DNA of 64,000 nt from Ochotona curzoniae (taxonomy: Eukaryota > Chordata > Mammalia > Lagomorpha > Ochotonidae). The position numbers and the translations under genes are program-made. The stretch's first letter is position 1. Every line of letters starts with the position of its first letter. Below, piece by piece: positions 37,601 to 49,600 of the stretch. The stretch spans positions 69,792,501 to 69,856,500 of the forward strand of contig NW_024466599.1 of assembly GCF_017591425.1 (NCBI RefSeq), read 5' to 3'. Under the pieces are notes generated by a model that was given only the letters and a program-made list of their open reading frames with translations, had not been told where the DNA came from and ran no database searches.

Positions 37601-40600
37601 TACCAGCTTCTACTCTTGTTACCCTTCTGATTTATTCTTCCTAACATTTTCAGGATAATCTTTGAAAGTAATTTTTCTAAAAGGTAATTCTCAAACAACT
37701 TCTGTGCTTATGTTCTAATGAATGCTTCCTGAGAATGGCGTTCAAAGAAGGCCTTCTTTACTGCTCTATTATCAGCCGCCTACACACTCCACTCTAGCAA
37801 CAGGAACTGTGCTCACCCTCCCCACCTCCGACAGCGTTGTCATGCTGTACCCACTGCTTGGGAGCCATTTTGTTTCCCGTTTTTCATTTCGGGCACCTCC
37901 GCACCTAGCACACTGCAGTGCAAGTGAATGGAGGAAGTACTCCACACTATTTGATGGCCTCTCCCTATCAAATCGGACCTGTGATTCATTCTCTCAAGGG
38001 GAGAGCCTGGATCCATCCAGTGTTGTGAAACACATCTTCAAAACAAATTCACACAAAATGTTTGAAGCTGAGAAAAGCTTGAGGTGTGATGTTCAAAAAT
38101 ATAGTTCCAGATTCTAAAAGCTCCAATTCCTAAATGTAGAATTTCAGGTAAAAGAGCTTACAGGCTAGAGAGAAAAGTATTTAACATTGGCTTAAAGCTT
38201 ATAATAGCTATATTAAATGTTGTTTTAGATGCTCATTTACTTATTTCTGGCCTCTTCCAAAACAGATCTAAATCGCTCATTTGATAGGTCTTCTAAATAT
38301 TTTATCTCATTTACTTGAATATTCTTCCCAATTACAGATAGGAAATGGAAATTAAGAAAGGCTGCATATTCCATGTAAGTCTACATTATTAGTGAGAAGA
38401 GGAGCCAACTCTGAATCCAATGGTTCCATCCTTTAAAGTATTACATTGAGGTGTCTTAAAATTAAGTGTGGGAAACAACCAACTTTACCTACATAACTGT
38501 GTACCTTGCTGCCTGAAAGACTCGATTGTAATTTAGGAGTCCTTCGACTCCCTTACTCCAGAAAGTCGTTAAAAGTCCTGTGCACACTCTAAATACAGGT
38601 TAAAATGTTTTTGAGGGCAGACATTTTGTGTGGTAGTTAGGACACTGCTTGGGGCATCTGCATTCTGGCATCAGAGGACCTGGGCTCAAGTCCTGGCTCT
38701 TGCACCTCTGACTCCAGCCTCCTGCCAATGCACACTCTGAATGGAAGCAGCTCAGGATTCAACTACTTGGGCCACTGCCACGCATGTGGGAGATCTGGAT
38801 CAAGTTCCAGGCTTCTGGCTCCAGCTGTTACAGCCTCAGCTGTTGCAGGCACTTGGGAAATGAATTGGTAGATAGAGAAGCTATCTCATTCTCTCAGTCT
38901 CTCAAACAAATACAAATACATAATTTTTTAAAAGATATGTTTGTGAACTAACATTATATGATGTGTTAAGTTGTATGCAAGCAAAACCACATCTATTTCA
39001 ATAATTCACCTATGCACACACATTTCTTTGAAATTATCTGTGCTTACACACATGTGTGGTTCAAGCTTTACTAACAGGCAACTGCAGAGAATAGTCATCT
39101 GTCCTATGGCACCAAGAAACAGGTCCCTAACAAGGTGATCAGTTCTGATCTTTAACACAATTTGGCAGAGTCTCTTTTCTTAGCGATCTGTAACAGAAAA
39201 TGCCACCATTTTCAAACACAAGTGTGGCCAAGATAATTCTGACAGTTTGTTCTTCCATCAGTTGGAAAGATTTTGCTTGCCTAGACTGGCTGTTCAGCAA
39301 ACTAAAAGGAGGATGTTCTTTTTCACTTTTATTTATTTATTTGAATGCAGAGAGAAAGAGGCAGAGACAGACATACAAAGAGGATCTTCCATCTGATGGT
39401 TCACTCCTCAAATATCCACAAGTGCCTGCTGGGCCAGGCAGAAATCAGGAGCTGAGAACTCAATCCAGGTCTCTCATGTGAGTGGCAGGGAACCTTCTGC
39501 CTCCTAGGGTGTGTGTTAGCAGTGAGCTGGAATCACAAGTGTGGAAGAGCTGGGACTGGAACGAGGCACTCTGAAATGGGACTACAGGCATCCTACTCAG
39601 CATCTTTATCATTGCCATCAAATGCTTGCCCCACATTATCGACTATTTCGTGGACATGGTGACAGTCTAAATATACAGTTAATATAAAACTGTCAAAACA
39701 AAAATAGTCTATGTATTAAAGGCAGCCTGATTCACCTGTCCTATTGGTACAGCTGATTAACGCCTGTGAAAATCTTAGGTATCATGAGCAGAGAAAAAAT
39801 ATATACATACTTCAGACTTCAGTATATTCTTCAGCTTGTTAACCTCCAAATTAGTATCTTGAACCTTCTGTTTTATGTCATTAAGCTCGTTGTGAGTATC
39901 ATTCAGTTTTTTGGAGAGTGCCTATGGGAAAAAAGATAGCTATATTTGACTATAAAATATTTTTAAATTCCTGTATATTAAAAATATCATAAATATTTTA
40001 GTGCTTGCAACAAATGTGACAAGTGAAATTAATATGTCTACTATGTAACATGTGAAAACCTAAGAGCTAAGTGGACAAAGACCAGACAATATACAAAAAA
40101 GGAACAAAAACAGATAATACTTGATAGTAATTGAATCACTAGTAACTAAGTACCTGCTAACTAAAGCAAATACAATTTGCCAATCAAATCAGTAAAGCTT
40201 TGATTTTATTCACTTCAGCAAAGAAAAGGTCTTTCCATGTATCTAGTGTTAGACTAAATATAGATCTGCACAAAAACAAACTTGTAATCAGCTATCTGGT
40301 AATGTATAAAGAGACATTTTAAAATGCTCATAGAAACAAAAAAGATAAAAAATATTGGTTACTGTCAAAGGTGGGAGATTCACAATATTTGGAAATATCC
40401 ACCTAAAAGGGTTTTAAACATTTTTGAAAAGGAGTCTCATAAATTTGTATTCAAGTTGAAAGGAAATACATTTAAACAGAGTGTTCTAAGGTATTATTTT
40501 TATTATACTGACTATTCACATTCAGTGTCACTGATACAGTAAATATAGTAAATAATACATAGTTGTATAACTAAACAATATTCTGCACCTATAAGAATTG

Positions 40601-43600
40601 TTTAAAACAATTTTTTCAGTATAAGACCCTGCATTTCACACTTAGATATAGCACTTATAAAGTGCAATGTTATTTCCTCTCCCCATGTACATGTTCTATA
40701 TTAAAACATTGAGAATGCCCAGTAGTTTACTACAGTAGCTAAATTTTAAACCTGCCACAGAATTTGTTACAAATTTGGGCCCATCTATCTTTCACTGTAT
40801 GGAATAATGCTGCACCCACACCAAGGTTGTCTTCAAATTATTTTTTAAAATAAAGGAAAATGTTCAACTATATTATTTTAAATTATCTGGCTAGAACACA
40901 AAAATCGTTTAATGTGTTAAAGACTGTGGTGTCAAAGATAACATTCTGAGGATTTCTGTTTTCTCAATCTTCTGTAACACTGGCTCTTGTGGTCCACATA
41001 TTCCTCCTCCATCCTTGGGCCTATGATTCAAACAAGAGAACAAAACTACCCTGGAACATGCTATGACACCACAGTTTGCCTGATTATATAGAAAAATGCT
41101 TATGAAATATTAGCAAGGTAGGGAAATTTTGATATTATAAGAAGCTAGTAACAGTCAAAACTATTTATTGAAAGACACGCTCAATAGTACAGTAAGTGCG
41201 TTCCAGGCATATTCCACTTTACTCTCCATTTCCACAGTTGATGAAATGATCATATAACTCATTGGTGAGATTCAAAATCACGTGGATGTCTTTCTCCTGC
41301 CTTCTCATGTAGCAAAAAAAAAGCCATGATATAAAGTGTTACGTGAGTTTTTCCTCCAGCCACATTAAAAGTTGAACGGAAAAAATAGAATTAAACAGAT
41401 TAAGTGCACTGAAAATCAGCAACAAACATGTCAGATATTAACAGTGACTAATTCTAGTCTATCAAAATATGAAAGATATTTTTAACTTTCTTGCCTTTTT
41501 TAGGAAAAAGATATCCTGCAATGAATTTCTGTTTCTTATCAAAAAGAGACAATAAATTAGTTATGTCCACCTTTAGCTATAACTAGAGCATACAAAGTAG
41601 ACTTTACAGATTCACATCTTTCAGTTTTTATTGCTATGCATTAATTGTTTTCAAAAACAAATTTAACTTTATAGTAGATACAGATTTGTAGAAAAGTTGT
41701 GTAGATAATAAGAATTCCTCTATGCCTCACATTTCATTTTCTTTTATTATTAACACTTTACACAGCATGGTACATTTGTCACAACTAATGAATAAATATT
41801 GATATATTGTTACATTAAGTCCATATTTTATTTAAATTCCCTTGAATTTTACACAGGTCTTTTGTGCCAGGATATCATCATTCATTAACTTTTGAATAAA
41901 CTACTGAACCTCTCATAATTTTTTATGATTGACAAAGTATTACTACCTTTATGACTACCTGTATAAACTTAGAATATTTAACAACTAAAGAATTATAGAC
42001 ATTTATGATGCCAAATAGACATGCTGAAAGTGATACTAACATGCACGATATTGTTTGGGCTGAAAAAATCTTGAGAGTTGAAGAAATTCTCCAAATAGTA
42101 ATTATTAATGTTTTAAGTTAAAAAGATACTGGAAATAAGAACTATGGATTAGATTCTGAAACACTGCCTTAAAGAAGGAATAAACACAAAAGGAATCTTC
42201 CTAAGGAGAGTCACAGTGCTAAAGAGAACCAAAGAAATGGAGCTACTCCACATACTCATACTTGAAGAGAATTTGTAGCCATAAAATAAAGCTATACTTT
42301 AAGGTTCCTAACAGTTTTTTATGTTCGTTTGCTAATTATTTCAAATACTGGTCCTTCAGTAAGTATTATTTCAATGACTGGAAAAAATCTATTATGTCCC
42401 TATTCCTTCTTTTAATATCTAATTCTTATGTCTGAAAATTTCACCTAAAAATTGCTGTGCCTCAGAAGAAATAAATTTATTCTTGGAGAACATGTGTACC
42501 TGGTTTTCTTGTTTGGCTTTAGCAAATTGTTCTTGGAGATTGTCATTGTCATGAGCCAAGATATCTCGTTCCCTGGCAATTTGGGCCAGCTCATCATTTG
42601 TTTCATCCAATTGTCGGCGCATTCTGGAAATGTCTTGTTCGCACATAATTAGGGCTTCAGTAGACTGTCTATTCCACAAATTAAATAGTACATAAGAAGA
42701 GACATTTTTGTGAAACAGAATGGCAAACTCGCACAAGACAGAAGATGAACAGTTAGCATGAAAATATTTTAAGAGGTTTTAAGTACATGTAAGTGCACTG
42801 GAATAAATGCCACAGTTTCACTATAAAAACGACACCAAACACACACAGTAGACAAATTGTTAGATAGTTCAACATTTCTGATATTCAAGTACAGGAAAAC
42901 CTCCATCCCACCTTTTGCTACAACGGCTCAGATTTTTACAGATCTCTCTTCCTCTGTTCTCTTAAAAATCAACACTTATCAAGATTCAAATTTTAGCCTT
43001 CTGCTTCTTCTCACTCCAGCCCTTCTCCATTCAAATTCCAGTTATATCCAGAGCTCCCAACCTCGTCTACACCCAGATGACTCCAACATCATTTCTTCAG
43101 CCTCAGCCCCTCTTAGTACATTCCTGCTTACGGGGAAGGTCAATAACAGCCTTCAAGGTTCCACAAGTTCAAAGGCAAAACTATCTTTCTCCTTAAGTTT
43201 CTCTCATGTTCAGTATCCATCCCCAGCCAGAAATATGACATTTCATAGTTCCTCTCACATAAGAGCTTTCTCATCTCTAATTTCCCACCAGCTCATCAGT
43301 CTGGGTAGCATCCTCAGAATTCTTCAAAGATTTCTTACTGTCCAAAGGATAAAATCAAGACTCATTTGTCTGTGACATAGGCCTCTGCCTGCCGGCTTTG
43401 CCTCTCTTCCCTTCACTTCTCTTACACTTTGGGATCCTACACTCACCTGCTTGTAGTTCAAGAGGCTCTCTAAAGTACTTTGCCTTTCTCTTTACTTTGA
43501 AATTCTTTCACTCTTATTTACTTAACAAAAACTATACTCTCTTTTACTGCCCCTTACAAAGATGCAAATTTTGTTTCCACCTTTTTTAATGTATACATTT

Positions 43601-46600
43601 AGGTTTTCTTTGAATTTCAGTTATTACTCTACACCTAAACTAAGCTCTTTGCTTCCCCAGTATGTTTTCAAATATTTGTTGAATAGATGATTTACCTTGA
43701 AGCTTGTTCCATCTCAGCAATGATATTCTTCATGCCTGAAATGGTCTTTTCCTTGAAAAGTAATATAAATGTTACATTTAAAAATTATCTTAAACTCTCA
43801 TTTTTGTTAAAACTAAATGAATAAAAAAAATCTCCTGTCCTCCCCTTTTGATTTCAATTTGATTTAAAACATTTATTTCCTATTCTTTTCTACACTCACA
43901 AGTACAGTCTATCAGTGTGAATATATTTGTGGAGCAAAAACGACAAGTTGCATAATGACACAAAGGCTTCACTCACATGTACTGATATTAGATCAGTGTA
44001 CCAAATATTATGTTAGTCACCTAACAACACTCAAAACTCAAAGGCACCCTGCTTTTAGAAGCAAACCAAACGGTAAGCACTGGAGTATCCTACAGTGGTA
44101 ACAGACCTAATTTACTTCCTTATACTCTTTATTTTAGAGAAACAAGTGATGTAAACTAAATTTAGTTCTCTAAAATAACATTACTCAGTTATATTACTAA
44201 TACTAGCAACACTGTCTTCAAAAAGACTTCCAATGAAATTACAAAAATTAATATTTTCAAGCTTGAGTTAATAAGGAGGTCAAATTTGATATAAAACAAA
44301 GTTGTAAAGGAATAAACCATTTATATTCCCCTTTTGCCAAGGTTTTTGAGGGAACAGAATTAGTGGAGTCAGTCAATCAAGATCGAGATGAACTTGAATA
44401 TCTTATTATCGCAAATACCATTTTTATTCTGCCTTTTAAAGCTGTAACTGAACCTGAATTAGTCTAAAACATAATCAAATATTTAGAGTTGTCTTTAGCT
44501 CTAAAAAAAAAAAAGCAGATGAATCATTCTTTTAGTAAATAATGACCAGATTTCACCCTTCACTTTGAATTTTCAAACCCCAATTAACAAGGTGAAACAA
44601 AAATGAAAGTTAAAATTATATTCCTCAGTTCTGCCTCCAATTTTTTAGAGTTCCGTGTGTGTGCACGCATGCCCATTACCTTCCTTTGTGCTCCATTTCA
44701 GAGTATTTTTAGCTATTGTTTCTCATTCTGCTTTCTGATAAAATGATGACAATTCCATATATGGTAGTAATAGATAGTGTAGTTAAAATATCCATTACCC
44801 AAACCAGTTAAATTTCTTTGAGGAAAATCCAGTGAAACAAAACCTAAAAATCACAATACTGCTTACAATATAATCCTTCTCTATTGCTTTTAGAACATAA
44901 CTAATATAGTTATTAGCAAATTCTAAAATACAACATAAATTTCTAGTGGCACTAAAATTTATTTCTTGGTTAAGCTTGAAATATTCCTTATAAACCTAAA
45001 AACAGCCTTTTCATTACAATAGAAGATTATCAAGGAAGATTACAAGGTATCCAAGGCAACAGAATTAACAAGTATAATTCAATAAGATACCCTCCTGATC
45101 TGTTTTTCTCTTAATATATGCCTAGAATAATTTCTCAACTTTTCTATCACGAACAATGAAACACTCCCATACCATCTCATAATGTTTATGTTATTAAGGA
45201 TGTAGATTGAAGTTGACTTAAAACTCAGCCTGGACAGGATGGTCATAGATGTATTTAGAGAAAATAACAAAATTATGGCTCTTCTTATTAAAAAAAGGTA
45301 CAGACTTATTATTAAGTTTTCTAATTTTAACTGGTAGCAAGTGATAAAAACATCTTTTTAAACTATGATGATCAGAAAAATTTCACCTTATTCATAACAT
45401 GTTGACTTTTTTTTTAAGATTTATTTTTATTATTTTTTCATTGGAAAGGCGGATATACAGAGAGGAGAGACAGAGAGGAAGAGCTTCAGTTCCTTTGATT
45501 CACTCCACAAGTGAGCGCAATGGCCGATTCTATGCCGATCCGAAGCCAGGAGCCTCTTCTGGGTCTCCCACGTGGGTGCAGGGTCCCAAAGCTTTGGGCT
45601 GTCCTCGACTGCCTTCCTGAGCCAGAGGCAGGGAGCTGGAAGGGAAGTGGAGCTGCCGGGATTAGAACCGGCGCCCATTTGGGATCCCGGGCATGCAAGG
45701 TGATGACCTTAACCACTGCGCCACTGCGCCACTGCGCCACTGCGCCACTGCGCCACTGCGCCGGGCCCACATGTTGACTTTTTCAATGTCAATTTATTTG
45801 TGTAATCTAACAGACTGTAAAAATAGTACTGCTTTACACTGGAGGGCATTTGTTAGCTGAGTTCTGAAATACCACAGAAAATATTTGCTCTACTGACTCT
45901 CTATAACTGTTATAAAAAGTTATTTCTCCTTCAGAGGTTGGATGTGTTAACTTTCATAAAATCTTATATAGTGTTTAACTTTCAACTGGGCTTAACAACT
46001 TGATATTCCTTCTACAGGAAAGATAACATCGTTAGAGTTGGCAGATTAAAGGCAGCATTATGTAATAGCTATGGCAGGTGGAAATGAGATTCAGGAAGAT
46101 GTGAATTATTTCTGAATGCTAGTTTTTAAACAGAAATTAGCACTTCAAAAATGTTAGTGTGAGGAGCAAAATTCTATCTAAAAATTCTAAAAATTTCAAA
46201 GACAATTGATGAGCCTTAAGAGTAAGTAAATTAGGGCCCGGCGCAATAGCATAGCATCTAAAGTCCTCGACTTGAATGTGCCAGGATCCCATATGGGCAC
46301 TGGTTCTAATCCCAGCGGCCCTGCTTCCCATCTAGCTCCCTGCTTGCGGCCTGGGAAAGCAGTTGAGGACGGCCCAAAGCCTTGGGATCCTGCACCCGGG
46401 TGGGAGACCCGGGGAGCTCCTAGCTCCTGGCTTTGGATTGGCTCAGCTCCAACTGTTGTGGCCGCTTGGGGAGTCAATCATCGGACGGAAGATCTTCCTC
46501 TCTGTCTCTCCTCTCTGTATATCCACCTTTCCAATAAAAATAAACAAATATTTTTTTAAAAGAATAAGTAAACTAGTATCTCCTACTTCATTCATATCCT

Positions 46601-49600
46601 TTGATGACTTCAGTTAGGCCCACAATATCAACTCTTATTAGCCTCAATTGAATTTCCTTTCCAAATTAAAAAAAAAAAAATCAAAATCCTACCAATGTTT
46701 TATCTGCATGCCCCAAAGACAGTTCAAACTTAGCATGTCAATAACCTTCCTCTCTGTTTGCCTCTTTTATGCATAGGAACTCGACAGGTGGTTTTCTAAA
46801 CAAGAAGCCACATTTTGTCCATTTTACCTCTCTTTCTACCCTGTCAGTTTCCTAACACATGTCTATCACTGCCCTCTTAACTTGTGTCCCTATATCAGTA
46901 TTCCCATTTTCCTATAAGCCATCTTTAGCTGGATTTACAAGTAACAAATAGTTATTCTATAATAAAGACATAATGTTAACATTTAATTTACATTATTTCA
47001 AAGACCTTTTATATTTATAATAGAGTCCACATTCATAATCATATAAAGGTATATGTATAAATCTTTATGATGTTTTTTACATACTATTTGCAGCCTGGCC
47101 TCTGGCTGTACTGAACTATCAGATAGTATCATTAAATTCTCCCAGGAAACCACAGCTCTCCTGTCAGCTGTTCTGCCTGGATCACCTCCCACTGGCTAGC
47201 TTGCGATCATTTTTCAGGGCTATCCCAGTACTTTCTGGAGAGATTCTCAAAACTTCCTGTTCTCCTGATCCAGTTCTAGAGCTGAATCAGATGTGTTTCG
47301 ACTAAACTGTAATAACATACTGTACAAACACCATTGTGGCACTTAATGTAGCCTACAACAGGAATATCTTCGTTTATCTCTCCCCTTATTATACCATACA
47401 GGCCCACTCACTCTCAGTTTCCAACATAATAAATGAAATGTGTCAACAGATGCTTATAAGTGGATGAAAACTTAACTGATGATTAATTTCTAGAAAAGTG
47501 GGTAAAGACCCTTTTCCAATGATGATGTCTTCACCAAGACAATTATAAAATAACAGCTTTGGAATTGCATTCAGAAGGAGTAAAAAGTAGAAAAGGGGAC
47601 AATGACCCTTTCACCTTGTTGGCAATATCTTTTCTTTAACAACAACAAAAAGGAAGGAAGCAATCAAGTAAGCAGATAATAACTGTTCAGCTTTATTCAC
47701 CAGCTCCACATGATACATTCTCAAAACAGAGGGTATAACAAAGAAATGTGTTTCTAGTTCCAAACTGATCAAAAAAGCAGTTTCAAAGGAATAAACATAT
47801 TGCCTTCCAAGGTGACAACCTGAAAATATGTTTCAAGAAGTAATCAATCTTGGAGCTGGCACACTGGCTCAACTGGTTAATCCTCTGCCTAGAAACACTA
47901 GCACCCCATATGGGTGCCAGCTCATGTCCCTGCTGCTCCACTTTTGATCCAGCTCTCTGCTTGTAGCTTGAGAAAACAGTGGAAAATGGCCAAAGATCTT
48001 GGAACCCTGCATCTGTATGAGAGACTGAGAAGAAGATCCTGGCTCCTGGCTCCTAGCTTCAGATCAGCTTAGTCCACCCATAGTGGCCATACGGGGAGTG
48101 AACCAGCGGATGGAAGACCTTTCTCTCTGTCTCTCTTTCTCTCTATTAATCTTCCTTGCCAATAAAAATAAATTTCTTTTAAAAAGTAATCAATCCTGCT
48201 ACATTATTGTTACACTTTACATTTAGATATTTGAATTATCTAGTATCAGTGAATGGTAGTCATTGATGCATCACAGAAAATACTGCCTATTACATTTGCA
48301 CACATACATCTAAGACCATCTTAAAATAGTCCTAAGTTAGATTTTAAGTTTCCATCCTTTAGAAAAAATGTTGAGAAAATCCTAGTGTTTCATTTAGATT
48401 CAAGTTCTTTTAGACCCCAGCTTAAACATTAACACATTTCATTTCAGCATTTCTTATAAGCCACAGGTCTCATAACATACTTTCATTGCCAAACTCTCTC
48501 CAAGGGATGCAATATTCTCAGATTTTTTATCCAAGCATGCTTGCAGGCATTCCTTTTCTTTAGCCAGATCATTGAGAGTTGCACCAAGAATGCTGATTTC
48601 TTCTCGTTGTGCAATGCTTTGCCTTGTAAAATTATCTAAATATGAAATCATAAAGATATAATTTTTATCAAGACAAAAGCTTTTTTCCTAGCGTAAGTAG
48701 ACTGAAATACTTTTTTCCAAATGTGTCCTCCCATATTATGTCCAAAAATTAAAATCAACAGTATTGTATTCCAAATAAAAAGTGGCTTTGGGGTTAAGTG
48801 TTTGATGTAATGGTTGATATTCCCAGGTAATATGCTAGAGTGCCTGGCTTCAACACTTGGTTCTCTTCATGGCTGCAGTTTCTTGCTGATGCAGATTTTG
48901 GGGGGCAGCTGTGATGACTTAAGAAAGTAAGTTCCTGTCAGCAGTGTGGAAGACCTAGACTAAGTTACTAGCTTCCAGTAGCGGCCCTAGTCTAGAATAT
49001 TGCCTGGTGTTGGCATTTGGGGGGGTTAACCAATGGTAGAGAGTTCACTCCCTTTCTGTCTCTCGAGTAAATATTTTTTTTATTCTAGATTCAGAAAGCA
49101 TGGGTTTTGTAACTAACTAAAACACTACATGATGTTCTAAATGGCTCATAAATATGAAAGTACAATTTATATCTGTAAATTAGAATAGCAAAGAAAAACT
49201 ACCAGAAGTTCTCAAAGCAGACTGACAAATGCGGCAGGGAGGAGGAAATGGGTAGATGAAGTAGATACAATGTCAAAACGACCTGTGATCTTTCCTACCG
49301 TTTTTTGCCTTCACCTTCTAGCCTTTAGAAATGACTACTATAAAGTCGATAAATTAATGTGCAATTGAGTCATCTTCAAGACAAATGTCTTTTAAGAGCT
49401 TCATTTTTATAAAAAAAAAAAGAATGTTATAAAATTCTATAAAATATCATGCAGGAACTCAGAAACAACTTATATTTTGGCAAGACAAAGTCCATGTTGG
49501 AGGTCCAAATGATTAGTAAAGAACAGTAGTTTTCAATCTGATTTCTTGACAAATACTATCAACATCATATGGGAATTCAAACTCTTAGACTACCACCCCA

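Noticed and set aside
37722..38117. A 131-residue plus-strand frame that looked gene-like
   Set aside because: No recognisable motif, no splice or promoter context, opposite strand to TSGA10. It would need transcript evidence.
42857..43375. A 172-residue plus-strand open frame
   Set aside because: It lies in an L2-like remnant in the intron of an opposite-strand gene; Ser/Leu-rich composition is that of pyrimidine-rich repeat DNA.
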